A stretch of DNA of 64,000 nucleotides from Branchiostoma floridae (lineage: Eukaryota > Chordata > Leptocardii > Amphioxiformes > Branchiostomatidae). The notes under the pieces are model-generated. The model saw only the letters and a list, made by a program, of their open reading frames with translations. It searched no databases and was not told where the DNA came from. Where the stretch lies: NCBI RefSeq assembly GCF_000003815.2, contig NC_049996.1, forward strand, positions 15,588,336 to 15,652,335, written 5' to 3'. The position numbers and the translations under genes are program-made. Shown here one piece after another: positions 1 to 10,606 of the stretch (the stretch's first letter is position 1; each line of letters starts with the position of its first letter).

Positions 1-334
1 ATTACTGCTTTTGTGCCCATTGAGGTTTGTAATGCATACCTGGTAACCCGTCTCATAGTGTAACATGCCTGGTTGGTACTGAAGAGTTTTTTTTTATTCT
101 CCTGTCGATTTGACAGATGAGGAGGCAGACAGGCATTTGCCTGACCTGCACATGACTTTTTATGGTGAAGGAGGGATGTGCAATTCCTTCTCCACCCTCT
201 CGTCTATTGGAGCACTAAGTCTCACAGGGGCAACTGTATGCAACGTGTGAGGCGGCTCCAGCAGATGCAGCTGAGATTACAAGCTGCGCATTTGATCATA
301 CAGGAGGAATCACTACTCTTTAATTTTGTGCTGG

Positions 335-740
335 GCTCTTTAACATGCTCAAGGTGTATCTGTATCTGTATCTATATAGCCGGTATAACCGCCGTTCGGC
401 TTAACACACCAGCTTCGCAGGCGCGCGGCGCGGCAGCAGCTGGTTATATTACACCGAACGACTCGGTGTGTCTCTCCTCAAACACGGGGCCTCCATTTAA
501 CATCCTATCTGAAGATCGTCCCTTGCTTATCACTGGTAGGTACTCATTTTAACCTGAGTGAAGCGAGGAAAGTCATGTAAAGTGCCTTTCCCAAGGGCAC
601 AAGACCGGTGACATGGCAGGTTTCGAACTCTGGACCTCTTGGGCCTGAGCCCAAAGTGCTCCCAATTATGCCACATGATCTCACTATAAGATCTCACTAC
701 TTTTAGATAAGTGTGGTGGGTTCTTATATGTGCTGGGGTG
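335..740 (+). mobile_element. SINE-like repeat with a second small element nested inside
   Basis: The outer repeat matches other copies in the window, the fullest at about 44741-44990. Shared blocks are GGGCTCTTTAACATGCTCAA, ACACGGGGCCTCCAT, GAGTGAAGCGAGGAAAGTC, CCTTTCCCAAGGGCACAAG and ACATGGCAGGTTTCGAAC. The last resembles a tRNA-type B box. Between about 355 and 465 it is interrupted by a block that recurs at 37815-37925 (TATCTGTATCTATATA, CACACCAGCTTCGCAGGC, GCAGCAGCTGGTTATATTAC). The sequence GGTGT flanks the insert on both sides, as a target-site duplication would. Confidence 0.65.
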
Positions 741-774
741 TGACTGTCCGCAAACACACCAAATGTTTTGTCTC

Positions 775-1054
775 TCTCTCTCCAGTACCAAAAGATCTGT
801 GTCCACCTGTGCATATCCTCTGTCTTCTCTGTCACTACAAGTGGAAGACTAGCTTTTCAAATGAGCTAAACTCGATTAATATCAGATTCACGTTCACTTA
901 CCAAATTTTTTGTCTCTCCCCAGTACCAGAAGATCTGTGTCCACCTGTACATATCGTCTGTCTTACCTGTCACTAGAAGTGGAAGACTAGCTTTTCGATG
1001 AGCTAAACTGGAATGATATTTCTTTCACTTACCAAATATTTTCTCTCTCCCCAG
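775..1054 (+). repeat. Tandem copies of a KRIT1 splice acceptor and exon start
   Basis: Pyrimidine tract, CAG and about 24 exon bases (TACCAGAAGATCYGTGTYCA) occur three times. The copies begin at 786, 924 and 1055, spaced 138 and 131 bases apart. Only the third continues into the FERM coding sequence (LMDGSHKEL). The first two run into intron-like sequence that they share with each other (GTGGAAGACTAGCTTTTC). They are decoy acceptors left by tandem duplication. Confidence 0.85.
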
Positions 1055-4000
1055 TACCAGAAGATCCGTGTTCACCTGATGGACGGTTCCCACAAGGAGC
1101 TGAGTCTGATCAGTGGTAACAACACCACGGTCGAGATCATGCTCAATCAGCTCAACTTTCCGGACTCATGCAAACAGCTCTTCGCCATCTGGATAGCCTC
1201 CAGAAACCTCTGTAAGTACAGCTTCCAGAAACCTCTGTAAGTATAGCTTCCAGAAACCTCTGTAAGTATAGCCTCCAGAAACCTCTGTAAGTACAGCTTC
1301 CAGAAACCTCTGAAAGTATAGCCTCCAGAAACCTCTGTAAGTATAGCCTCCAGAAACCTCTGAAAGTATAGCCTCCAGAAACCTCTGTAAGTATAGCCTC
1401 CAGAAACCTCTGTAAGTATAGCCTCCAGAAACCTCTGTAACTATAGCTTCCAGAAACCTCTGTAAGTACAGCCTCCAGAAACCTCTGTAAGTATAGCCTC
1501 CAGAAACCTCTGTAAGTATAGCCTCCAGAAACCTCTGTAAGTATAGCCTCCAGAAACCTCTGTAAGTAAACCCCGTTGGGAGCCTTGCACGGTCACCTAT
1601 ATGTACTATACTACTACTTCTACTGTCAGTCAATCTATACAGACATGTGACACATAAGGTGGGCAAAAAAACAACAAAAAATACAAAATAAACCAAGAAT
1701 ACCTTCCTTTGATTTCTAATTACTGCTTTGAATAAAAGGCATTGTTTTTAGACTGAAATTATGTGCATGTGGCTCTGATTGGCAATATTTACAGGTAGCA
1801 AATCCTGTATGATTTTTTCCTTGGGGTTATTTATTTTTTTTCAAAATAAAAACAAAATTAATGGACAGGCGAATCCGAAAAGCAACAAATAAATTTGGTC
1901 TGGTCTGAGGTTAAGTGTGTAATTGCGTATATTTCCTCCAGTTCTACAAATGAAACCAGAACACAAGCCTCTGCACCACCTGAGAGACTGGGCAGAGATT
2001 GTGGGTGAGCTGACGGACTGTAACCCGGAGGATGAGACTCCGCTGCTGTACGTACGCAGAGATGCGCGCTTACACATGGAGGCAGAGAGAAAGGTATGGT
2101 GTAAACAGGGCTCAAAATACTTTTTTCTACATACCTGCACCAGACAAATTTTATATGCAACACTCTGAATTTATGAAGCATGGATCATACTAAAATTGTT
2201 AGGAACCGTTGCTATTTATTATTTTGTACTTTATAGGTGGTAACAGTCAATGTAGCTAATAACAATCCACATACACTCATAGGACATTTATGTATAGAAT
2301 TAGAACCCAGTACGTGGACCAGTGCAGGTTAGGAGTAGGTAGACACCAGAAATACCTGCACAGCTCCAATTTTACCTGCACTAACCTGCATATGCAGGTG
2401 GTATTTCGAGCCCTGATAGCACACCAGTGTCTGTATCTGTATTGCAATGCTATCATTGGTTGAACTGCTAATTATGATGGACAGTCTTTTGTTTGCCACA
2501 TTGACCTCGTTTTCAATCTACCATGGCCGCCGCGTGAGGAAGGCCTATGACTGATTTTTCACCTGACTTTAACACACAGGTGCAAGATCCAATGGCAATC
2601 AAGATGTTGTTTGACGAGGCTCGGACCAACATGCTCCACGGGATGTATGCATGTTCCGACGAGGACACCGTTGCCATGGCAGGGATAATGATGCAGATTA
2701 TATATGGAGACCACGACACAAACAGGCACAAACCCGGCTTTCTCAAGTAAGGCAACTGTTGAGATCTTAACCATTTTAAACATTTTTTTAAATTCATAAA
2801 CACGAGTTCAAAAGATCCGGTATTTCCTGGGGGCAACCTTCCTTTGTTCATTTAACCATCAAAAAAGAACCACATTGTTTAAAAAGAAGTTGCAACGGCC
2901 CACCCCAACTTTTCCACATTCACAGATGAACAGAAAGCCACTTTTCTGTTACAATGACAGGATTACATCAATCACGACTGGGTTCCACTTTGCACTGCAG
3001 CTACATGCAGTTGTCACATGTACATATTAGAATAGATATTGTTAAGCAGACACAAATCCCGCTTACTGAAGCAAGGCCACAGCAAGTAAATTTTAAGCAG
3101 GCTGCCGTATAGACACCCTTACAATGATAGCTTGACATCTGAATTTTGACCTGTAACCAGCTTGCCCTCCGAACCTTGACCCACAGTGACCTGAACCTGA
3201 AGTTGCTTCTGCCCAGCCATAAGCTGAGGAACAGGAATATGAACTGGGTGGAGGGGATTCTGCTGGAGCACCAGCAGTTAACCCACCAGGGCATGAAGGA
3301 CATTCAGGTAACAGGGTCTTTTCACTTTTGCCTACATGTACCTGCCTAAGTGCTTAGGCCAGGGACTGGCCCCTTACTCCTCTCTGTCAGGACTCTCTAA
3401 GTTGCATGGTCCTTTGCAATTGTTTCTGCAGACTTAGGACTCATTCCAGTGTCTTTTGTCAGGGTCTTCTCCAAGAAGGTTAATGAATATGTTTTCAATA
3501 GTGTCTATATGTGTGTGTGTGTTGATGACCGGCATAACTCTACGATGCCTGTCTGGATTGCTTAGTATGTGGAAAGTCCTTAAAAGATTTGGACCCTAGC
3601 AGCTTGTTATGGTACTGCAGCAGAAATGCATTTATTGTATGGTATTGTATTGTATGTATCTGGCTAACAGAAAATCAAGAAGAAAATAACAGAATAACTT
3701 AGGTCCTGTGGTACAGCAAAAGTAAATAAGATAAATTATTGGAACTCATACTCAGAGATAAACAGCTGCAACACAGAGAAAAACTTAAGTTTATCCATAT
3801 TTTCCCCAGACCTTGCAGTACCTGTACCTGCAGCGATGTTGGAACTTCCCGACGTACGGCTGTGCCTTCTTCAGCGGACAGATCATGTCACGGCCGGTCA
3901 GCGGAAGCTCGCGACACATCGTGTCTGTCCACGTGGGGGTTAACTGTCTCGGCATTCACATTTTAAATGCTCAAACCAAGGTGAGGACTCTTTCTATTTA

Positions 4001-5495
4001 GCTTTACCACATATGTGAAAGGATTGACATAACAGGGGACTATCACCTTTTCATGATGTCAACCCTGAGACCAGACTGTAAGGTTTGACCCGCTCACACC
4101 GGGAAGGACCCCTATTCTTTTCGATAAATGTTGGATTTTGGACGTGGGCGCTGATTGGTCCCTACACATGAGCGAATTAAGGAATGGGTTCAAGTGCTCG
4201 TTTGAACAGGCGGTCCAAAACCTGAAAGGCCATCCGTCCGCTTTGTGTTGGAACGCCTGTTCTAACTTGTTCTAGCGCTCCAGAACCCATTCCTTAATTT
4301 GCTCATTAATTGACATAACCAAAAGGTTTGAATGCGCAGGTCTCCAGGTGGGCTAGCAGAAGCAAATATAGGAGCGAACTACTACCCGGATGGTGACCCG
4401 CTCACACCGGGAAGGACCCCTACTCTTTTCGATTAAATGTTGGATTTTGGATGAGGGCGCTGATTGGTCCCTAGTCACTCCCTACACATGAGCAAATTAA
4501 GGAATGGGTTCAAGTGCTTGTTCCAACACCTGAAACACTCTCCGTCCGCTCGGTGTTGGAACACTTGTTCTAACCAGCGCTCCAGAACCCATTCCTTAAT
4601 TTGCTCATTAACCGGCTCACCACCGAAAGGTTTGAATGCACAGGTCTCCAGACGGATAGCAGAAGCAAACATAGGAGCGAACTACTATCCGGATGGTACC
4701 CTGGCAAGATATTGTACCTAACAATGTTTTTCTTCTCCTCCTCCCTAGCAACTTCTGTACTCCTCTCGGTTCTCCAACCTGCAGTGGGAGTACTCCATGG
4801 AGGGTGCGTATTTCCAGCTGCGCACCAGGGACAACCAGAGCATACGGGTTCACACTAAACAGGTATGTGTAAGGATACATGTACATGAACTCATGGATGC
4901 CATTTACATAGACATGTTTTAGTTTGGGCCACAATGGTCAGTCGCCACCAAAATTTGGCTGGTGACAGACAGATGTGCACTTTGGGAAATTCCAGGACAA
5001 TTGAGAAAATATCTGCAGCACATAGCAAATGCAAGCTCAACTTTTTAACCAAGTTTTTTTTCTAAGGGCAACATTTGGCAGAAAATATGAGTATTATACT
5101 TTTACTAACAGTTTCAGTATGTTTAAGGTCTAATGAAATCCTGTAACATGCACAATATCTGGTTCATCACTGTTTTTGTCAAAGATCAGTATAGCCCTCG
5201 TGGGTATGTACTGTACATTTATATGTCTGATTTTGAGTGTACTCTCCAAGCAAACGTAAGCCTCCGGCTGTTTCTATCGGGCTTTCTATTTTGTACTGTA
5301 TTCTTGATATTAGGCTGTGAGACACCAAGAAAACTGTACAAAATAGAAAGCCTGATAAAAGCCTAAAAAATGCCAACAGCCAGAGCCTAACCTCTGCTTG
5401 GAGAGTGTTTGAATTGAGTCTAACTTGAATTTTCTGCTTTCTTCCAGGCTGCCCTGATCTGTAATTTGATGACAAAGCTACACTCTAGAGGGTGA
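1055..5495 (+). CDS. KRIT1: KRIT1 (CCM1), C-terminal FERM-domain exons; 5' part lies outside the window
   Basis: Seven exons read in one frame: 1055-1211, 1942-2093, 2580-2746, 3187-3307, 3810-3980, 4749-4862 and 5448-5495 (TGA stop). All have AG acceptors and GT donors, and the phases join correctly. The product runs YQKIRVHLMDGS, RNLFLQMKPEH, DPMAIKMLFDEARTN, FPTYGCAFFSGQ, HVGVNCLGIHILN, IRVHTKQ and ends TKLHSRG. This is collinear with the FERM F1-F2-F3 lobes of vertebrate KRIT1 (for example the family's GNNTTV, HKPL and HTKQA signatures). The NPxY motifs and ankyrin repeats of KRIT1 are not in the window. In the family, KRIT1 binds RAP1 and HEG1 at cell junctions and recruits CCM2. The first exon is flanked by duplicated acceptor and donor copies. 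An AATAAA at 5616 gives a short 3' UTR. Family identity is firm; exon edges are inferred. Confidence 0.93.
1194..1570 (+). repeat. 25-bp minisatellite made from the KRIT1 exon end and splice donor
   Basis: Fifteen copies of an exactly 25-bp unit start at 1201, 1226, 1251 and so on to 1551. Each holds the last exon bases (CAGAAACCTCT) followed by GTAAGTA and GCCTC. Twelve copies keep GTAAGT. Those at 1301 and 1351 read GAAAGT, and the one at 1426 reads GTAACT. The first copy is the true exon end. The exon frame meets TAA in the second copy. Because 25 is not a multiple of 3, most downstream donors would shift the frame. A long open frame on the opposite strand is a by-product of the repeat. 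Confidence 0.95.
4087..4710 (+). repeat. Tandem duplication of about 307 bp in a KRIT1 intron
   Basis: Two units start with GACCCGCTCACACCGGGAAG at about 4088 and 4395. Each contains an internal inverted repeat (AATTAAGGAATGGGTT and AACCCATTCCTTAATT) and ends in AGGAGCGAACTACTAYCCGG. The unit start matches the head of the SINE-like family at 44750. The unit end matches the terminal repeats of the element at 54965-55150. It therefore looks like a composite of two repeat families that was then duplicated. Confidence 0.8.
5238..5410. repeat. Foldback element 38 bp upstream of the last KRIT1 exon
   Basis: Imperfect inverted arms start TGTACTCTCCAAG and end CTTGGAGAGTG. Internal arms also pair (CTATTTTGTAC and GTACAAAATAG). 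The ACTCTCCAAGCA-type end recurs in other foldbacks of the window, at 10262 and 50125. It is a small non-autonomous DNA element placed just before the acceptor at 5446. Confidence 0.75.
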
Positions 5496-5615
5496 AATCT
5501 GATACCCTTTAAGCAGAACTATCAAATCAACAGTCTCGCTCATCTTTCTGAAAACTACACTGGGAAATTCTTGGACTGAGAAAGTATGGAGCGTTCTTTC
5601 TGGGGAGAATCATGA

Positions 5616-5621
5616 AATAAA
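5616..5621 (+). terminator. Candidate KRIT1 polyadenylation signal (AATAAA)
   Basis: This is the first AATAAA after the KRIT1 stop codon, 121 bases downstream. The next clear candidate on this strand is near 7085. Position is the only evidence. Confidence 0.45.
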
Positions 5622-7620
5622 TTATAGAACTGCCAAGCCTTCAAAACCAATGTATCTTGCTATCTCCTTACCTCTTTGGCTTAGTTTAGTGCCTGAAAGT
5701 TGCCAAAACTAGCTTTGCATTGAGCAACTTTGTTTAAAAAATTGACTTTAAACCTACACAGCTTCATTTGGGCATAAGTCAGGGTCCACATCAGGTGTTC
5801 ATTCTTTTTTTTTCCAACCATTATTACACCTGGATACATCTTTAGCCTAAGCTGCTTTTCAAGTCCTTTTCTACATGTAAGTAGAGCATTTTTCTGTGAA
5901 ATCGGTGGTGCATGGGGCAATGATATGGAAGGCAGGATTCAGAGTTACCCTGCACACATTAAGAGCCATAATGATAGCAGTCTTGTACCACACTACATGT
6001 CAATGTAGGGTCTGTATGTGTGGTGGTGTCAATAGCCAAATTAGGCTTACAGAAAAAGGATCACGGGCTAACTTGTTTGATTCCTGTGTCTTTGGGAAAA
6101 GCACTTTGCACAACTTTCTTCACCCAGGTGTAAACATGGGTACATGACTTTGGTTGGGAGGTAAAAGGTGGAGGAAGGAGAGGGTTGGGCTCTGCCTTCA
6201 AATACTGGCCCCTACACACACTGTCACCAAGTCCACAAAAAGGCAACAGGACCTATCTTACAGTAGAGTCTGTTTGGTTTAAGAAAGGTATTTGGGCCCA
6301 ACAGAATTGTGGCATTTTATTGTGAGGCTCTATGCTGGCAACTGGTATAGAAAGCCCTCCTGTGCTAAGCGAGTACACGTAGTAGTAGTAGTATCCAACT
6401 ATCCATTATTTGATTATCCTCCTGCTGGGGTCCCTGGCACAGGGGTGGGGTGGGCAGCAGTTGGCTAGGCAAGTGTACTTCTGTTTTTGAATGGGCAAAG
6501 TAAACAGTCTAACTGACCTCATGTTGGGTCTAGCAGGGGCCAATTCACCTGTTTTGATAAAAGATTTTGGCAATGCCTTACGAATAAAGGCATTTTGTCT
6601 CATGTTATTTGGTACTATACATATACCAATAGTCTTAAAAATGTGCAAGAACATAACAGACTCACAACGATATAACTGCCACCCTTCTTACATATTTGTA
6701 ATAATTTCCTTGCACAGGTTTGTCTTAGTATTTTCTAGTATTTTCCAGTGAAGAGCTGTATATTGTTGGACTCCTTTACTTGAAACTACATCTCTGTTAG
6801 TTGGAACTGAAAAGAATGGTAGGAAATATTAACATGAAACTTTGTGATAAAAGATAATACTTTTATTCATGAACAGACAAAAGTTGAATACTGCCTCATT
6901 GCCACAATAATTTATGTAGAGTAGATGTTAACATTATATTTTGATATTTGTAATATCAACATATGCTTGTATATCCTTGTATATTGAATCATAATTTATT
7001 GCAATATGACGATACACGTAGGTCTAGATCCTAAATATAAGTAACAAATACAAATGTAAGTCAATGTTGCACTTGCTATTTAAGAAAATAAAAAGATAGA
7101 AAGATAAATATGCAGACTGTGCCCTAAGTTGGTGATTTCACAAAGAAACAAAAGACTATACATTTGTATTACAACAAAGCTCCATGCTGCATGTATTTGA
7201 TCCCATTGTAAATACAGTGTACCCACCATTTTGTACCATTTAATGCTAACAATTCACCACATCTATCTAGTCGTACATTTGTATGTTTTGTAATTAACTT
7301 CAAATGTGATATTAAAAAGTGTGCGGTATGATTATAATAATGATATTGACTGTGTTCTTGTTTCTGAATTTGCAGAACTAAGGTTAGACTGATTTTTACA
7401 ATCAGTGAATGCCTTTGTATAGTCCGACCCATTGTTGAAGTTGAATCAGGAGGAACTGAGGTCAAAACCTCTCAAAGTTTATTTCATAGAGCGAGCTTTT
7501 CTATAGGAGATTGAGCCGAACAACCCATTTTCTTTGAATGGTTCTATAAAGCTAGACCCACGTGACTTTCTGGTGGAGAAGAAGTTTTAAGATTGAAATA
7601 TGGGTTAGTACTTTTTTAAA
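5622..7620. other. Intergenic, AT-rich, no gene seen
   Basis: This lies between the convergent KRIT1 and NHL genes. Short open frames occur on both strands, but none has a recognisable domain or a splice pattern. Small inverted or tandem segments are present, and no transposon ends could be defined. Confidence 0.5.
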
Positions 7621-7624
7621 AGCC

Positions 7625-7630
7625 TTTATT
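7625..7630 (-). terminator. Candidate polyadenylation signal of the NHL gene
   Basis: AATAAA on the minus strand, 64 bases after the NHL stop codon. Position is the only evidence. Confidence 0.45.
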
Positions 7631-7693
7631 TAGTGTATTTTAACATGCTTTCCATTGGTCAGTCCTAACTTTGATGGTTGCCCTGAAAGGTCG

Positions 7694-9208
7694 TCAGAGT
7701 TTGTACCTGTACACCTCCACGCAGTTGGTACGGTAGTTGGCCACCAGAACGTAGCGGTTCTGCGACACGCACATATCGTACGGGCTGCCCAAGTGCCGCC
7801 TAGCGATCGTCCTCTGGTACGACAGGGTCAGCCCGTCCTCACACGTGTCGTACTTGAAGATCTGAATCCTGCTGTCATAGTGGTTAGCCACGATGATGGT
7901 CTGGTCTTGCTTGTCGATGGCGATCCCCGACGGTCCCTCAAACTCTCCGTCTTCATCGCCCCTCTCCCCGTAGCTGAACTCTTCTTCGCCACTGAAGTTG
8001 AAGGCCACGACTTCGTTGTCTTCGATGTCGGTGACTAAGATGAGGCAGCGTTTCTGATCCACTACAACGTACCTCGGCGCTTCTAACTTGTCCTTTCCTA
8101 TCTGCTTTATGATGCCCAACTTTTCACCATCCACTCTCAGAAGGAGAACGCAATTGCTGTAGTTATCGACGACCACCAAAACCTGTCCAGGCTCCTTACT
8201 CAGGAGTGGTATCTCCTTCTTGAAGCGGTCAGAGACGACTTTGAGCCCGCACGGGTTGAACCTCGTCCGCCCGTCCTCCAGCGGATACTTGTTGACCAGC
8301 TCGCCTGTTTTGGTGAACTTCATCACACATTCGTCTGACCAGGATGAGATGAAGTAGTTCCCATCGTCGTCTGCGTCTAGCCCCATGCAGATCTTACAGT
8401 TGGTCCGGAAGGACTTGAGGAAGGTGCCCTTGTCGTCGAACACTTGGACCCGGCTGTTCCCCTTGTCTACGATCGCTATGTGCCCGCTTGGCCGTACTGC
8501 CATGCCCGTGGGACCGTCGAACTCCCCGTTTTGGCGCCCGAACCTGCCGAACGTTAGGTTGGGCCTGTCCGTAAGGCCTGCCATCTTGGAGGACACCCCG
8601 CCTGCAGTACCGACAACACTCTCCAGGACTTCCAGTCCAGGCGATTTGGTAAACTTCACCACCCCGGAAACAGGCAGGTACGTTTTCTCCATCATGGCGC
8701 CGAAGCTGTCCGTGATTTTTTCCTTCATCTCCTGCAGTTCTTCGTCGGTGGCGTTCCGTTCGGGTTTTAACATGTCTTCGCTCATGTTTGCCGCGTTCTT
8801 CAAGGTGACCTTCTGGAACATCATGGCCGCCTTTTGGGCTCTGAGATCGGACTTCCTTTCCGTGCAAGATTTTTCGATTTCTTCGAGAACTTCTTTTTCT
8901 CTGTCCTCCACCATTTGTTTTAGTTGTTGGAAGTACTTCGTCGCCTCAGCTATAGCGGTTTCACCAGAGGGGTCCACCTTTTCAATCTCGTCTTTCACCC
9001 GTTCCAGTCCCGTCTCTACATCCACTATGCGCAGGTCCAACCTTTGGTCCAAAATGGTCAGGTTTTTCCTGTGATCTTGCGTCTGAAGTCCACCGTCCGA
9101 CTTCTTTGGTTTTACCTTCTCTATAAACCGCTGCATGGCTGTGGAGACTCCCGAAAATCTGTCCTTGGCGCTGCGACTTTGGCTACTGCCGTTTCTGTTG
9201 CTGGTCAT
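7694..9208 (-). CDS. Intronless coiled-coil plus NHL-repeat protein (TRIM2/3-related, no RING or B-box)
   Basis: A single open frame of 504 residues runs from the ATG at 9208 (A at -3) to TGA at 7694-7696. The frame stays open a few codons upstream, but only to a TTG, so the ATG is preferred. Residues about 50-165 form a charged coiled coil (VETGLERVKDEIEK, DREKEVLEEIEKS) like the B-box C-terminal region of TRIM proteins. From about residue 220 on come NHL blades: FGRFGRQNGEFDGPTGMAV, IAIVDKGNSRVQVFD, YGERGDEDGEFEGPSGIAI and ANHYDSRIQIFKY. The NHL propeller of TRIM-NHL proteins binds protein or RNA. Without a RING, ubiquitin ligase activity is not expected. AATAAA lies at 7630-7625 and a TATATAATAA stretch just upstream at about 9252-9243. 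A retrocopy or an upstream noncoding exon cannot be excluded. Confidence 0.9.
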   Translation of the reverse strand: MTSNRNGSSQSRSAKDRFSGVSTAMQRFIEKVKPKKSDGGLQTQDHRKNLTILDQRLDLRIVDVETGLERVKDEIEKVDPSGETAIAEATKYFQQLKQMVEDREKEVLEEIEKSCTERKSDLRAQKAAMMFQKVTLKNAANMSEDMLKPERNATDEELQEMKEKITDSFGAMMEKTYLPVSGVVKFTKSPGLEVLESVVGTAGGVSSKMAGLTDRPNLTFGRFGRQNGEFDGPTGMAVRPSGHIAIVDKGNSRVQVFDDKGTFLKSFRTNCKICMGLDADDDGNYFISSWSDECVMKFTKTGELVNKYPLEDGRTRFNPCGLKVVSDRFKKEIPLLSKEPGQVLVVVDNYSNCVLLLRVDGEKLGIIKQIGKDKLEAPRYVVVDQKRCLILVTDIEDNEVVAFNFSGEEEFSYGERGDEDGEFEGPSGIAIDKQDQTIIVANHYDSRIQIFKYDTCEDGLTLSYQRTIARRHLGSPYDMCVSQNRYVLVANYRTNCVEVYRYKL

Positions 9209-9259
9209 AATGATACGTCTGTTGCAAATACTTGTCAAAATTTATTATATACAATTGAT

Positions 9260-10260
9260 GAGAAAATATGGGATATGTGGCTACTCTAATTTCAGTTGCA
9301 AATGCCCTTGTGGGGGTTGACTTCTTTTTTTTACTCAGCTTCTGTAATACGCGAGTCCTTTGATTTTTAGGGGAACGTAGCTTCGTTTTCTTCCGTAAAC
9401 GTCGCCTTTTGTTGTAACTTTATTGTGTTGTTTGTAATGTTATAGTCACAGCTGTTGTGACTGAAAATGGTTCCCTCATAAACTGCGTCGTTGTTGAGCC
9501 GTCCGTTGTGTTGTTGGGATACGGTTTCTACTCACTGTTCACAGTGCTGTGTTCTTCCACAGTCGTGTGGTCCAAGGACTATACGAACGGAGATCAGCGC
9601 CGCCCTTAACACCATACGAATATTATGTCGACGTTAAACTTTTTCTCGCGGAGGTTTCTACTGATATAGCCCCCGTTGTCACCACACCCGAATTCCTGTC
9701 CCTGTATGTCAGCTGGTGCCTCTGCGTTTGGCAGTTGTTTCTCCTCGGGACTTGTTCGCCTACCTGCTATACTTACAGCAAATTGTGCTGTCGTTGCTGT
9801 TGTCGTTTCCTCAGTTCCAGCCGGGGTTGTATTCCTGTGTAAACCCACGGGAAACCGCAATGTCTCTCCGAGCCTCACGTTTGTATTGTTTCTCCCCTGG
9901 GTTGTTGTAGCGCTGATTACATAATAGGCTGCACTGGGGCTCACACCGTCCTCAAAGTATCAAAATCAGCGTAGATGTCCGACATATTCATAGGAAGAGA
10001 GAAGTACGTACGGAGCTGCGAGGTCAGGTGATAATGGTGATAAAGTTCACCTAAAAACTTTGCTCAATTTCACCTTGATGTCCGTCGATCTTTGGTTTAT
10101 AAGATTCTCTGCATGTAGACCGATGTTTCCAGACGCAGCCGGCACTGATCACAGAAAACCGGTTGGTCAAGTTAGCGTTAACTTTAATATGCCGTGACCC
10201 GAACCACATGACTCGCAAAGGTCAAATCTTTTAGCCAATCGACTGGTTTTGTGTTTGTGC
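9260..10260. other. Upstream region of the NHL gene, no gene seen
   Basis: Overlapping open frames on both strands at 9549-9944 have no recognisable domain and mirror each other. No defined repeat was seen. It may contain the promoter of the NHL gene. Confidence 0.4.
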
Positions 10261-10261
10261 C

Positions 10262-10606
10262 TAATCTCCAAGCAAATCCTACGGTAGCATAAGATACTGT
10301 AAATGCAGAAACTTTCGCGGTGACCGCGAACTTAAAACCACCGCGATCATTTTTTCATGGCAGTAAGAGATTATGGTGCTACCGCGATCTTAAAACCACC
10401 GCGAAAAGTCATTTTCCCCGCTACCGCGAAATTAAATCCCTACGAACTCAAATGCATTTACAGTAGTACTAAACTGACCAAGGAGTCGAGTGTAGTCAGT
10501 CAAGAGGTGTACATTTGCCATGTAGCTGAACACACTCCTAGACCGGCTTCACTCTTTTGGCAGCTTTTGATGCTATTTTCTGCTAGTAGGATCTGCTTGG
10601 AGGTTA
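10262..10606. mobile_element. Nested pair of inverted-repeat elements
   Basis: The outer element has 21-bp terminal inverted repeats at 10262-10282 and 10586-10606 (TAAYCTCCAAGCARATCCTA type, two mismatches). Inside it, 10295-10465 is a second element with ends TACTGTAAATGCA and TGCATTTACAGTA. Its interior is rich in TTCGCGGT and ACCGCGAA motifs. A second copy of the inner family is at 36012-36223 on the opposite strand. Confidence 0.85.

Noticed and set aside
1166-1696. 176-residue minus-strand frame with a 25-residue repeat
   Set aside because: It is the 25-bp donor minisatellite read in reverse; three units make one 25-residue period.
8385-9074. 229-residue + strand frame
   Set aside because: Antisense shadow of the NHL gene.
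9209-9238. Ten-codon N-terminal extension of the NHL protein
   Set aside because: It would start at TTG; the first ATG is at 9208.
9549-9944. Overlapping frames of about 100 residues on both strands
   Set aside because: No domain, no splice pattern, and each mirrors the other; treated as chance.
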